Origin: Lachnoclostridium phytofermentans | Lineage (GTDB): Bacteria; Bacillota; Clostridia; Lachnospirales; Lachnospiraceae | NCBI RefSeq assembly: GCF_000733755.1 | Contig: NZ_JPOF01000003.1 | Coordinates: forward strand, 372,001-436,000 | Length of the DNA stretch: 64,000 nucleotides | Direction: 5' to 3' | In this document: piece after piece, positions 35,426 through 44,031 of the stretch | Position numbering within the stretch: the first letter of the stretch is position 1 | How the letters are laid out: each line of letters opens with the position of its first letter | Notes under the pieces: generated by a model | What the model was told of the DNA's origin: nothing | Database searches by the model: none | The model's input: only the letters and a program-made list of their open reading frames with translations | Made by a program: the position numbers and the translations under genes

Positions 35426-36784
35426 ATGGTTCATGCAGAAGACAATAATCTCTTAGGACAAGAAAAGATAGGAAAACTTCTCATTAAGTATTCTATACCC
35501 GCGATCATCGGTATGGTTGTAAATATGCTCTATAATGTGGTGGATCGAATTTATATTGGAAAGATTCCTGACGTAGGTGGACTAGCCATTACAGGCGTTG
35601 GTATTACCATGCCAATTACATCAATTATCACAGGAATTGGTATGCTAATTGGTATCGGTACCTCTGCAAGTATTTCTTTATCTTTAGGTGCTAAAAATAA
35701 AGAAAAAGCTCAAAATATCTTAAGTACTGGATTTCTTAGTATTATCATTGCCAGTATCGCTGTTGCACTCTTTGGTAATATGTTTGCTGAATCAATTGTC
35801 CATTTATTTGGTGGCAGTGATAGTACTACACCCTATGCCCTTCTTTACTTAAGGCCTTTAATGTTTGGAACAATATTTAATCTCTGCGCCTTTGGTTTAA
35901 ATCACTCGATTAGTTCCGATGGAAACCCAAATGTCAGTATGTTTACAATGATTATTGGCGCTATCATCAACATAATTCTTGACCCAATCTTTATCTTTGT
36001 ATTTGACATGGGTATAAAAGGTGCTGCTTATGCGACTGTAATCTCTCAGTTTGTTGCTACTCTTTGGGTTCTTTACTACTTTACCAAAGGAAAAAAATCT
36101 TCTCTTCATTTAAGTAAATCTACTCTACGTTTTGATTTTGCTATAGCAAAAGCAATCCTTTCCATTGGCATGGCTCCATTTTTTATGCAGCTAGCAGGTA
36201 GTATGGTTCAAGTAGTATCTAATAAAGCATTATTAAAATATGGCGGCGATATGGCGATCGGTGCTATGACTGTTATCACTTCCGTATGCACCATCTTTAT
36301 CATGCCTATCTTTGGCTTAAATCAAGGTTGCCAACCAATCATTGGGTATAATTACGGAGCTCGCAAATATGACCGTGTAAAAAAAACATACTTGTTAGGA
36401 CTTACCTGGTGTACTATAATACTAGTAATATCCTTTGCAGCCATTCAGCTATTTCCAGAAGCTTTGATATCACTTTTTAATAATGACAAAGAGCTTACAG
36501 CTATCGCGCTAGATGGAATACGTATTTATCTTTTTTCTTTACCGATTATAGGTATTCAGATGACTGCATCAAACTATTTTCAATCCATTGGTAAATCAAA
36601 AAACGCTATGATTATTGGATTAACCAGACAAGTAATCTTCCTGATTCCTGCGTTCCTTATCTTTTCAAAGTTATGGGGGTTGCAAGGCATTTGGTTTGCT
36701 GGTCCTATTGCTGATACCTTAGCGGTCTGTATCTCAGGTTTTGCTATTTACCATGAGTTTAAACTATTAAAAAAAGGAGAATAA
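35426..36784 (+). CDS. MATE-family multidrug exporter
   Basis: A 452-residue, 12-helix membrane protein of the MATE family (MOP superfamily), a cation-coupled drug or toxin exporter. The two halves each begin with family-like helices (IGKLLIKYSIPAIIGMVVNM and LSIGMAPFFMQLAGSMVQ). GLNQGCQPIIGYNYGA in the second half is characteristic. It is cotranscribed with the MarR gene, which starts two bases after its stop, and both lie behind a promoter with paired operators. Confidence 0.92.
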   Translation: MVHAEDNNLLGQEKIGKLLIKYSIPAIIGMVVNMLYNVVDRIYIGKIPDVGGLAITGVGITMPITSIITGIGMLIGIGTSASISLSLGAKNKEKAQNILSTGFLSIIIASIAVALFGNMFAESIVHLFGGSDSTTPYALLYLRPLMFGTIFNLCAFGLNHSISSDGNPNVSMFTMIIGAIINIILDPIFIFVFDMGIKGAAYATVISQFVATLWVLYYFTKGKKSSLHLSKSTLRFDFAIAKAILSIGMAPFFMQLAGSMVQVVSNKALLKYGGDMAIGAMTVITSVCTIFIMPIFGLNQGCQPIIGYNYGARKYDRVKKTYLLGLTWCTIILVISFAAIQLFPEALISLFNNDKELTAIALDGIRIYLFSLPIIGIQMTASNYFQSIGKSKNAMIIGLTRQVIFLIPAFLIFSKLWGLQGIWFAGPIADTLAVCISGFAIYHEFKLLKKGE

Positions 36785-36786
36785 CA

Positions 36787-37251
36787 ATGTCCAACCCAAA
36801 TTGCTCTGAGAATTCCCTCTCTCTTGGAAACTATATCAGTATCTTTTATCGAATTGGCTCTTCTTATCTTTCACGTAAATACGAGACCTATCAAATTGGT
36901 TTTGGTCAATATCAGTTTTTACTTATGTTATATTTAGAGGATGGTTTAAGCCAAGATGAACTTACCAAAAGAGTTTATGTGGATAAAGCTACAACAGCCA
37001 GAGCAATTAATAAGTTAAAAGAGAATGGATATGTTACCGTAATTATAGATCGTAATGATAAGAGAAAACACCAAGTTTATCTAACAGAAAAATCATTAGC
37101 CTTAAAAGAAGAGCTTTTAACTATTGCTATGGAATGGGAGGATAAATTGCTTCATTCTCTTACCCCTGAGGAACAAAAGACTATGTTTCAATTGTTTCAT
37201 AAAATATCCATTGCGAATGAATGGATTTCTAATACAAAAGATGGTAAATGA
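36787..37251 (+). CDS. MarR-family transcriptional repressor
   Basis: A 154-residue winged-helix protein. The DNA-binding core is LSQDELTKRVYVDKATTARAINKLKENGYV with the wing IIDRNDKRKHQVYLTEK, a standard MarR pattern. It probably represses its own operon by binding the GTTGC-N4-GCAAC sites at 35312-35362, released by a drug-like ligand exported by the MATE partner (inference). AAAAAAGGAG lies before the start. Confidence 0.9.
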   Translation: MSNPNCSENSLSLGNYISIFYRIGSSYLSRKYETYQIGFGQYQFLLMLYLEDGLSQDELTKRVYVDKATTARAINKLKENGYVTVIIDRNDKRKHQVYLTEKSLALKEELLTIAMEWEDKLLHSLTPEEQKTMFQLFHKISIANEWISNTKDGK

Positions 37252-37269
37252 ATATTCTTTATACCAAGA

Positions 37270-37308
37270 AACCCACAAAGATTGTTCCTAATCTTTGTGG
37301 GCTTTTTA
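37270..37308 (+). terminator. Rho-independent terminator of MATE-marR operon
   Basis: CCCACAAAGATT pairs perfectly with AATCTTTGTGGG around six bases, followed by CTTTTT. Confidence 0.9.
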
Positions 37309-37320
37309 CGTTTTATAAAA

Positions 37321-37731
37321 TTACTTCCTCGCATGTATGGTGTGTTTCTTTTTGTAAAATGAAACTATACTAACTAGACAAACAGTAAACAAAATACCGA
37401 AAAAGGCATACACTACTATCCAAAAATACATCGGAGTAAGTGGTTTTGCTTCTTCTATCTTATCGTTAAAATAGTAAAGATCGATTTGATTTTCTTGATG
37501 TTTCACTGGAATACCACGAATATCAACTTGATACCCTTTTCCAGCCTCATCATGATAAAAAATAAAACCATCTTCTTTTCTATAACTTGTTGTTAAAACA
37601 TTTCCCTTTACTATTAACAGTATTTCTTTCGTATGCATAAAAAGAATTAGCATTAATAGGAAAGAGAAAATAACCAAAAATACTATACGAAGAACTGGTG
37701 TCTTCTCAAAATCATCATCACTATAATCCAT
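37321..37731 (-). CDS. Two-helix membrane protein of unknown function
   Basis: A 136-residue protein with a hydrophobic helix near residues 14-38 and another near 100-124, an extracytoplasmic-type middle domain of about 60 residues (LTTSYRKEDGFIFYHDEAGKG), and a basic tail. It precedes no obvious partner but lies in the same direction as the MATE gene at 37817 upstream of it. I do not recognise the family. Confidence 0.6.
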   Translation of the reverse strand: MDYSDDDFEKTPVLRIVFLVIFSFLLMLILFMHTKEILLIVKGNVLTTSYRKEDGFIFYHDEAGKGYQVDIRGIPVKHQENQIDLYYFNDKIEEAKPLTPMYFWIVVYAFFGILFTVCLVSIVSFYKKKHTIHARK

Positions 37732-37816
37732 CTTCTTATCCCACCCCTTATGTTAAATAATTCACGTAATATCCAAATTATACCACGTTAAAATTATATG
37801 TCAATTTAAGGTATTT

Positions 37817-39163
37817 TTATATAGAAGGCATCCACTTTACTTTCTTTAGATATATAAATAAAACAATCGCACTACATGTCCATGTGATTGGATATGCCCA
37901 GTATACAATATGAATATCATTTACAAATTTTAAAGCTACAGTCATATAGATAACTCGCAAAATACACCAAAAGCTAATCATTGTAATCATAGGTACAACA
38001 GATTTACCAGCACCTCGCAAAACACCAGCAATCCCGTGTGAAACTGCAACTAGAAAATAAGCCGGTACAACATTTCGAGCCATTTCACTTCCATAGGCAA
38101 TCACCTCTGGGTCTTGATTAAACAGTGCAATTAGATAAGGAGCAAAAATAAAAATAACTACACCTATTATTTCAGCAGTTATCATTCCAGCAAGTAAGGA
38201 AAAAGTGGTTCCTTTTCTAACTCGTTCTAGCTTTCTAGCACCTATATTTTGGCTAACAAATGTGGTTACAGCTAAGGCAAAGCTACTTGCTGGCAACAAT
38301 GCAAAACCATCAATCTTCCAATAAGCCCCACAGCCTGCAATGGCTAATTCCCCAAACGAATTAATATTAGATTGAACAATAACATTCGATAAAGAAACAA
38401 TCGAATTTTGCAGACCTCCTGGTAAACCAATCCTAATTATCTGTTTTAGTTCAAACCTATGAATTCTTAATTTATGTAACTTTAATTGATAGACAGAATT
38501 CTCAGATATTAATTTATGAAAAGTTAGAAAGCAGCTCACTGTTTGTGCAATTACTGTTGCTATTGCTGCACCTGCAATTCCCCAATGAAAGATAGCAATG
38601 AAAACTAAATCCAATATAACATTTAGTATCGTAGATATAATTAGATAATAAAGAGGACGTTTGGAATCTCCAACTGCTCGAAATATCCCACTCCCGATAT
38701 TATACATTACAGTTGATGCGATTCCCGCAAAGAAGATACGAAAATATAAAATTGAATTTTGCATTACACTATCAGGTGTCCCCATCCACTCTAAAATATA
38801 TGGTGACATTACTACTCCAAGAATTGTTAACACAATACTGCCTAAGATTCCAAAGGCTACCATCGTATGAACTGCTCGTTCTACACCTCCCTCGTCTTTT
38901 GCGCCATAATATTTAGATATCACAACACCTGCTCCAACTGAGATTCCCATAAATGCACTCACTAATAGATTGATAACAGAACTGGAAGACCCTACTGCTG
39001 CCAATGCGCTGCTACCAAGAAAATTACCTACAATAATCGAGTCCGCAGCATTATACATCTGTTGAAATATATTTCCTAACAACAACGGTATTGTAAATAG
39101 AATTATTTGCTTCCATATAGGGCCTTCGGTCAATGATACTTGATTCTTACTGTCACTTAACAT
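37817..39163 (-). CDS. MATE-family exporter (second copy)
   Basis: A 448-residue, 12-helix MATE protein, opening TEGPIWKQIILFTIPLLLGN with the conserved QQMYNAADSIIVGNFLG, and SFALAVTTFVSQNIGA in the second half. It is not closely similar to the exporter at 35426 and belongs to the NorM/DinF-like bacterial subgroup. No regulator is adjacent. Substrate is unknown. Confidence 0.92.
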   Translation of the reverse strand: MLSDSKNQVSLTEGPIWKQIILFTIPLLLGNIFQQMYNAADSIIVGNFLGSSALAAVGSSSSVINLLVSAFMGISVGAGVVISKYYGAKDEGGVERAVHTMVAFGILGSIVLTILGVVMSPYILEWMGTPDSVMQNSILYFRIFFAGIASTVMYNIGSGIFRAVGDSKRPLYYLIISTILNVILDLVFIAIFHWGIAGAAIATVIAQTVSCFLTFHKLISENSVYQLKLHKLRIHRFELKQIIRIGLPGGLQNSIVSLSNVIVQSNINSFGELAIAGCGAYWKIDGFALLPASSFALAVTTFVSQNIGARKLERVRKGTTFSLLAGMITAEIIGVVIFIFAPYLIALFNQDPEVIAYGSEMARNVVPAYFLVAVSHGIAGVLRGAGKSVVPMITMISFWCILRVIYMTVALKFVNDIHIVYWAYPITWTCSAIVLFIYLKKVKWMPSI

Positions 39164-39563
39164 TTTAATCTCTCCTTGGTTTTCTTTCGTAGCTGCATGA
39201 ATTTATCGTAACAAAGAGAAACATAAGGCCATCGAAATGTCCTTATGTTTCATCTTTCTTTTCTATCATAAGTTATGGTTCATGTTAATTTCATTTTTAT
39301 ATCTTTACGAAGCTTGCTACTTAAAATGATTTCTATTGTATTATAGACCTCTTAAAAATAGAAAGCAACCTATCTCTTTAGTACATTGTTTACATTATAT
39401 CTGAATCATCTTAAACTCATCGTTAGGTTTGCAGGGGAATGCACGCCCTTTATTTTGTAATTCTCATAGTATAAGAGTCTGAATAAACATTACATATCTA
39501 CGCTACTAATTATTACTATCATAGATCCTCGTACTAGAAATCTAAAAAATTATCCGAATTGTA
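39164..39563. other. 400-base spacer before tRNA-Gly
   Basis: AT-rich with no ORF. Only a short GC-rich stretch near 39425-39452 stands out. I see nothing further that can be supported. Confidence 0.4.
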
Positions 39564-39592
39564 TTGACAAATAAAACAATATCTGATATGAT
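39564..39592 (+). promoter_or_regulatory. Promoter of second tRNA-Gly
   Basis: TTGACA (39564-39569), a 17-base spacer and TATGAT (39587-39592), 38 bases before the tRNA. Confidence 0.8.
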
Positions 39593-39630
39593 ATCTCTTG
39601 TCTTCAAGAAGACACAATAAAATACAAATT

Positions 39631-39702
39631 GCACGAGTGGCTCAGTGGTGGAGTATCGCCTTGCCAAGGCGAGGGTCGCGGGTTCGAATCCCGTCTCGTG
39701 CT
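39631..39702 (+). tRNA. tRNA-Gly (anticodon GCC), second identical copy
   Basis: The gene is identical over 71 bases to the tRNA-Gly at 1043-1114 but on the opposite strand. The discriminator base is T and CCA is not encoded. An integrase remnant begins 59 bases downstream, marking this copy as the attachment site of the mobile element to the right. Confidence 0.95.
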
Positions 39703-39710
39703 TACTACAT

Positions 39711-39756
39711 AATCTCAAAAACATCAGTAAATATGATGCTTTTGAGATTTTTTTGT
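39711..39756 (+). terminator. Terminator after tRNA-Gly
   Basis: AATCTCAAAA pairs with TTTTGAGATT, with an inner CATCA/TGATG stem, followed by TTTTTTT. Confidence 0.85.
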
Positions 39757-39760
39757 TTGC

Positions 39761-40868
39761 TTACTGTTGAGTACCTATGAGTACGTTTATTCCATTGAGG
39801 TTATTTAGTGCACTTGTAATGAGTGCATTTGTTTCTAACTTGCTACGATTGTTAAGGATATATCCTCTCGTTGTCTGAATGCTGCTATGACCTAGGTACT
39901 GTCGGATGATTTCAAGAGATACTCCTTCATTGTAGAGTTCCGATGCTACAGTTCTGGGAATATCATGTGCTGATTTTACTGGTATATCCGCACATGTGCA
40001 TTGTGTTCTAATACAATTATCAATTTCTCGAATCTTGGTTCTACCATTTTCATCACAGAATATAAAGTCATCATCCGAATAGCAAAACCTCAAATTGATT
40101 TCTTTTACTCTCTGAAATAGAGAGATTTCGTAATCGCTAAGAGGTAAATAACGATTACCGTGAGGACTTTTCTTTTTCGTATATTCATGAATTACTGGAC
40201 GAAGCTCACCGTTCTCAAATAATATTTCAATTTCATCAGGAAGATAAACTCTACTTGTATCTTTGAGATTATTCGGTGGTTCACAGCCAGTAAGATTGAG
40301 CTCAATATCGTCGAATGGATAAGTAGAAATCAAACCTTTCTTTTTTGAAAGTTTCATCAGTTCTTTGAATATTAGTTTCATGTTGTTTAGTGCTTTTCGT
40401 GTAAGATGATAGTTACTAATACATTCATAAAAGAAACTTTCGATATTGTAATACGGTCAATCGAATTGTTTACAATTCTAGAATTACGATAATATTTATC
40501 CCAATCATTTTGATTACGATGAATCGTACTATCACTGATTTGCATGGCTTTTCGTTTCTCTACCCATTGAGAATATAAAGATTGCAAGGATTCTTTCTGA
40601 GTTGGATAGTAGAATTCATACAGTTTTTGATATAATCCTTTTTCACTATACGAAGTGATTTTTTGTCTTTGATTTTTCCCAGTATCAAAGATATAGGTCA
40701 TGTAGCGTCCACCTTCTTTGGCTGGTGGAATAATTTTGTATGTATGTTTTCTAGTACTTTTGTTTTGATCATGTTGTTTTCAAGTTGTTCCAACACATCT
40801 ACAGGCATTATATCATAAGAGATACAGTCATGTAAAATTTGATAATACTGATTATTATATTTATGCAT
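39761..40868 (-). pseudogene. Tyrosine recombinase (integrase), two frameshifts
   Basis: The reconstructed protein begins at ATG 40868 (MHKYNNQYYQILHD, with GAGG upstream). It shifts frame near 40730 into YKIIPPAKEGGRYMTYIFD and again near 40433 into FYECISNYHLTRKALNNMK, and then stays open to 39761. The C-terminal catalytic domain has AHDIPRTVASELYNEG (HxxR box), YLGHSSIQTTRGYI (GH box and catalytic Tyr). The total would be about 368 residues, normal for the family. It points towards the tRNA-Gly 3' end, as integrases of tRNA-inserted islands do. Loss of frame suggests the element can no longer excise by itself. Confidence 0.85.
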
Positions 40869-41026
40869 ATGAAATGCCTCGCTTTATTAGAGATAGCACT
40901 TCTGTTTGTTATCAATGTATTTATCTATCTTTTGTTTGTCAGAGTTTCTTTTGTGCTTCCAATACAATATGAGAGATAGTTTGAAAAACAAGTAAAAACA
41001 GCAACATTTGCAGATAAGAAATCAAT

Positions 41027-41160
41027 ACCACCGGCTTAGCCAGTGGTTTGCTCTGCCCCTATAAGGGGCTCTTACCTGCTTGCGCCCGGAAGGCGCCTGA
41101 AGGATTTGCCAACCGCACTTTTTTCTCAGGCTAGCCCTAAAGGGCTTTCTTTATGCCTCC
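41027..41160 (-). mobile_element. IS200/IS605-type right-end region with hairpins
   Basis: Downstream of the tnpA fragment lie several small hairpins: AGCCCTaaAGGGCT, GCGCC/GGCGC, GCCCCTATAAGGGGC (41054-41068), and finally ACCACCGGCttaGCCAGTGGT (41027-41047, one mismatch). The last has the form of IS200/IS605 terminal hairpins, which are recognised as single-stranded DNA. Confidence 0.55.
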
Positions 41161-41223
41161 TTACTTCTGCAAGCTCCTTGAGCCTTTCATGATAGCTTTA
41201 TTCCTCAGCTTCCCTTTCAGGGA

Positions 41224-41492
41224 TTACTTTTTGCTTTTTTGTACTGACTCACCCGTGAACGGGTCAATATATTCATTCAATGTAAGTTGATCTGCTTCTA
41301 GGTCATCTTTCAACTGATTTGCAATATATTCTTGTATCTTTTTTGTATTTTTTCCTACAGTATCAACGTAATATCCTCGACACCAGAAGTGGCGATTTCC
41401 ATACTTATATTTCAGATTTGCATGTTTCTCAAATATCATTAGTGAGCTTTTTCCTTTTAAGTACCCCATAATTTCTGAGACGCCAAACTTTA
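41224..41492 (-). pseudogene. IS200/IS605-family transposase TnpA, C-terminal fragment
   Basis: From about KFGVSEIMGYLKGKSSLMIF to the end, the peptide matches the C-terminal half of the small Y1 transposase, including FWCRGYYVDTVGKNTKKIQEY with the catalytic Tyr region. The N-terminal half with the HUH motif is replaced at about 41492 by unrelated high-GC sequence, giving an open but chimeric frame. So the transposase is dead and the junction marks where the high-GC block joined. Confidence 0.8.
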
Positions 41493-41932
41493 CAAAGGGC
41501 GAAAACAGACCGTGAAACGGGCTGCTGACAACAAACGGCGGTATGTTCCCAGAGAGGGCAGCATACCGCCTGTTTTGTTGTCCGGGGTTTCCAAAGGGGC
41601 TTGCCCCTTGGCACACGACTTTGCTTGCAAAGTGTAGTGTGTTATACACTCTGTCGGCGTTGCCGTGAAAATGCCGTTGCCGCCGGGGAGGGCAAGGGCG
41701 TTTGAAGCGGCAGGAAAACAGGGCTGTGATTGCATGGCGTGAAGCCGCAAGCGCAGGACTGGTTTCATCAGCAGACAGGGCGTATATGAAAGCCCCCGTC
41801 CCGCTGAATGGGTGGACAAGGCGGCCAATCCCTCAAAGTGCTTGGCCGCACTCTTCCTGATTTTTGAGCGTTTTCTATCTCAAAATTGAAATGGGTGGGA
41901 AAGCCATTTTAGGGCTTTCCCGCCTTGATTAC
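41493..41932. other. High-GC non-coding debris of conjugative-element type
   Basis: This 440-base stretch has no convincing gene. It holds short palindromes CCAAaGGGGC-tt-GCCCCTTGG (41591-41611), ACTTTGC-tt-GCAAAGT (41618-41633), AGTGTgttatACACT (41636-41650) and a 9-base stem GGGAAAGCC/GGCTTTCCC (about 41895-41920). The base composition is far above the host's, so it is foreign. Confidence 0.5.
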
Positions 41933-42044
41933 CCTTTAGCAAAGACGGGCGGGGCTGTCAACGGCGGCGCATGAAATGCTCCGTTCATCTTAACCGTTGA
42001 TTGGCTCGGCTGGCTTTGCTATTTCCCTGATAAACTGGGATTTA
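41930..42044. repeat. Cassette-boundary repeat A, copy 1
   Basis: About 112 bases, CCTTTAGCAAAGACGGGCGG to CTGATAAACTGGGATTTA, nearly 90 percent identical by eye to 43190-43306. In both copies the right end coincides with the stop codon of the last gene of a cassette (VOC here). Confidence 0.85.
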
Positions 42045-42500
42045 TCGCATACAGGCATTGACAAATTTCATAGGTACGTCCATGCGTTCTGCTACTTGTT
42101 CTGGTGTCATTCCACTATTTAAGAAACGCTTGCATACTATTTTCATGTTCTCGCCAACTTCGATAATATGTTTATCCGGGTCATAGAAACGAACAACACG
42201 CTGTCCCCATGAATGTTCTACAATAGGGTGGACATATTCAACATTACATTCTTTCAGCTTATCCGCAAATTCATCAAAATTATCTTCTTCAAAGTAAATT
42301 TCAAAGTTATTGCCACCAAAAGAAATATCGCTTTTCCCGATAAAGTCTTTATATGTTTCAATTGTCTGCAAAGCCAAACCGCCTGTTAAAGTTTTATTTG
42401 CTCCAAAATCCATAATCACATGAAGCCCGAAAACCTTTTTATAAAACTCAACTGATTTGTCTATATCTGTTACCACCAGCATAGGATTTTTTAATTTCAT
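42042..42500 (-). CDS. VOC-family (glyoxalase/bleomycin-resistance fold) protein, cargo gene
   Basis: A 152-residue protein. The N-terminal VOC half has MLVVTDIDKSVEFYKKVFGL, and DPDKHIIEVGENM supplies the expected late metal-ligand Glu. The last 30 residues (LNSGMTPEQVAERMDVPMKF) form an HTH-like tail found in several VOC cassette proteins. The start at 42500 follows GGAGGTAACGGAA. It is the distal gene of cassette 1 and its stop codon lies at the edge of repeat A. The substrate is unknown; detoxification or antibiotic sequestration is typical of the family. Confidence 0.82.
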   Translation of the reverse strand: MKLKNPMLVVTDIDKSVEFYKKVFGLHVIMDFGANKTLTGGLALQTIETYKDFIGKSDISFGGNNFEIYFEEDNFDEFADKLKECNVEYVHPIVEHSWGQRVVRFYDPDKHIIEVGENMKIVCKRFLNSGMTPEQVAERMDVPMKFVNACMR

Positions 42501-42524
42501 TTCCGTTACCTCCACAAAGATAAT

Positions 42525-42857
42525 TTATCCTTTCAAATTCCTCAAAGCGGATGGATTATTCTCTAAGATTACCCCGACAGTGGGACAACTTTTCAAATCC
42601 GAACAGTCGCCACAAGTAGCAACACCCTTTTTCAATGCACACTGGCGAATACCACATATACTATCACAAAATACGGTTTTAATTCCGTCAACACGACAGC
42701 CTTGGCAGTTAATATGCTCTGGCAGAATAGGTGCATTATTCAATTCAGCCCATAGTTTCGCAGTCTTTTTTCGCAAGTCTTGGTCGTCATTGATTGTTGC
42801 AAGATATGCGTCACATTTTTCACAATCAAGTCCACAATATGCAATCATCTTTTTCAT
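42525..42857 (-). CDS. DUF3795 cysteine-rich protein, cargo gene
   Basis: A 110-residue protein starting MIAYCGLDCEKCDAYLAT, with the further cysteine pairs CQGC, CDSICGIRQCALKKGVATC and CGDCSDLKSCP. That is the DUF3795 pattern of a probable zinc or iron-sulfur protein. It lies immediately upstream of the VOC gene in cassette 1. Function is unknown. A second, different DUF3795 protein is at 44852. Confidence 0.8.
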   Translation of the reverse strand: MKKMIAYCGLDCEKCDAYLATINDDQDLRKKTAKLWAELNNAPILPEHINCQGCRVDGIKTVFCDSICGIRQCALKKGVATCGDCSDLKSCPTVGVILENNPSALRNLKG

Positions 42858-42894
42858 GATTATGTACCTCTACAAGTTTCAATTTGTCGTTCTT

Positions 42895-43189
42895 TTACTT
42901 TCTCCCCCGCTGTGGATTTGGATTTTTCAGCAAGTCCGATTTCTCCGCAATCTTTTTCAGCCACTTCTTTTCGTCCTCTGACAGCTTTTTCAAATTCAAT
43001 TTGAGCCGTTTACAGATAAAAGCCATAGCCGCCTGTTCCGGGTCGCTGTCTGGGCAGGCGGTTTCCTCGGCGGTCTGCAAAAAATCTTTCAATGGGTTAT
43101 CCTCCGGGACGCTGAAAAAATTGTCCTTGTGGGTTTCCCGCAAGTCAAGGGCTATCCTGTTTATGTCCTGCTGTATCACATAGCGGCAA
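42895..43189 (-). pseudogene. Truncated duplicate of Xre regulator C-terminus
   Basis: The peptide from IQQDINRIALDLRETHKDNF to NPNPQRGRK is a close copy of the last 95 residues of the Xre protein at 44032. DNA identity starts sharply at about 43189 (CGGCAAAA), where the full gene continues but this copy joins repeat A. The duplicated tail marks the right boundary of cassette 1. Confidence 0.85.
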
Positions 43190-43306
43190 AATTATCCTTT
43201 AGCAAGGGCAGGCGGGGCTGTCAACGGCGGCGCATTTATGCGCCGTTCATCTTGACCGTTGACTGGCTCGGCTGGCTTTGCTATTTCCCCGATAAGCTGG
43301 GATTTA
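43190..43306. repeat. Cassette-boundary repeat A, copy 2
   Basis: CCTTTAGCAAGGGCAGGCGG to CCGATAAGCTGGGATTTA, the second copy of the 41930-42044 sequence. It directly abuts the truncated Xre tail, and its right end coincides with the stop of the DUF3781 gene. Confidence 0.85.
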
Positions 43307-43552
43307 CTTAATAATATGTGCTGTGATAATTGTATAACTATATGAATTGATAGTGATTTTGATATTTTCAACTTCACAATACCAATTTTTTCCCTGTTTG
43401 TATATGTTGCAATTTTTATCCAACACCTTATTTTTGCAATACTCAACAACATCTACTGTATCTATTTTTAGATTTCTTTTAATTCTATCAACTCCCATTT
43501 CAGTTGTATGAATTTTGTCAATATTATCAAGTAATATCTTTTTGTCTTCCAT
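43304..43552 (-). CDS. DUF3781-like protein, cargo gene
   Basis: An 82-residue protein, LLDNIDKIHTTEMGVDRIKR then DTVDVVEYCKNKV, GKNWYCEVENIKITINSYSY and TIITAHIIK. This fits DUF3781, a small family common in Firmicute accessory regions. It is the distal gene of cassette 2, with its stop codon on the edge of repeat A copy 2. Function is unknown. Confidence 0.75.
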   Translation of the reverse strand: MEDKKILLDNIDKIHTTEMGVDRIKRNLKIDTVDVVEYCKNKVLDKNCNIYKQGKNWYCEVENIKITINSYSYTIITAHIIK

Positions 43553-43579
43553 TCTTTCTTCTCCTCAAATATAAAACCA

Positions 43580-43993
43580 TTACTTCCTGTTAGGTTTTCT
43601 TTTTATTCCCAGCAGTTTGACAAAATCATCAAATAAGGCTGTATCTGTTGGCTCAAACATTAACCATTTTCCGTCGTGATAGGTTTTAGTTTCATCATAG
43701 ATTTTTTGAACTTCTTTTGAATAACTGTTTCTATCCGTATCAAATTTTAATTGTTCATTTTTCCCTAAGACAATCATAAATCCTATACAGTTTTCCCTTG
43801 CATATAATGCACAAAGCGTTTTTCCACCACGACGATATTTATACTCATAAGTCCACGCTTTACCACCTTTGCTCCATAAACATTCCATGTCATACTTTTC
43901 ATCAATTAAAGCACAAAGTTTATTCCATATATCACATAACGATTGTCCGATTAAAGCAGTCATTTCTTGTGCATTAGGTATTTTATCCAGCAT
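43580..43993 (-). CDS. DUF3788-like protein, cargo gene
   Basis: A 137-residue protein, MLDKIPNAQEMTALIGQSLC to LLGIKRKPNRK, matching the DUF3788 type (WSKGGKAWTYEYKYRRGGKTLCALY). I choose ATG 43993, eight bases from AAGGAG; the longer frame merely reads through the end of the Xre gene in another phase. It is the proximal cargo gene of cassette 2, directly after the Xre gene. Function is unknown. Confidence 0.78.
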   Translation of the reverse strand: MLDKIPNAQEMTALIGQSLCDIWNKLCALIDEKYDMECLWSKGGKAWTYEYKYRRGGKTLCALYARENCIGFMIVLGKNEQLKFDTDRNSYSKEVQKIYDETKTYHDGKWLMFEPTDTALFDDFVKLLGIKRKPNRK

Positions 43994-44031
43994 ACTCGTT
44001 TCTCCTTTATAACTTCCGATTTGTCGCTCTC

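Noticed and set aside
41490-41828. Overlapping ORFs in the high-GC debris
   Set aside because: High GC opens frames by chance; none has a ribosome site, motif or sensible composition.
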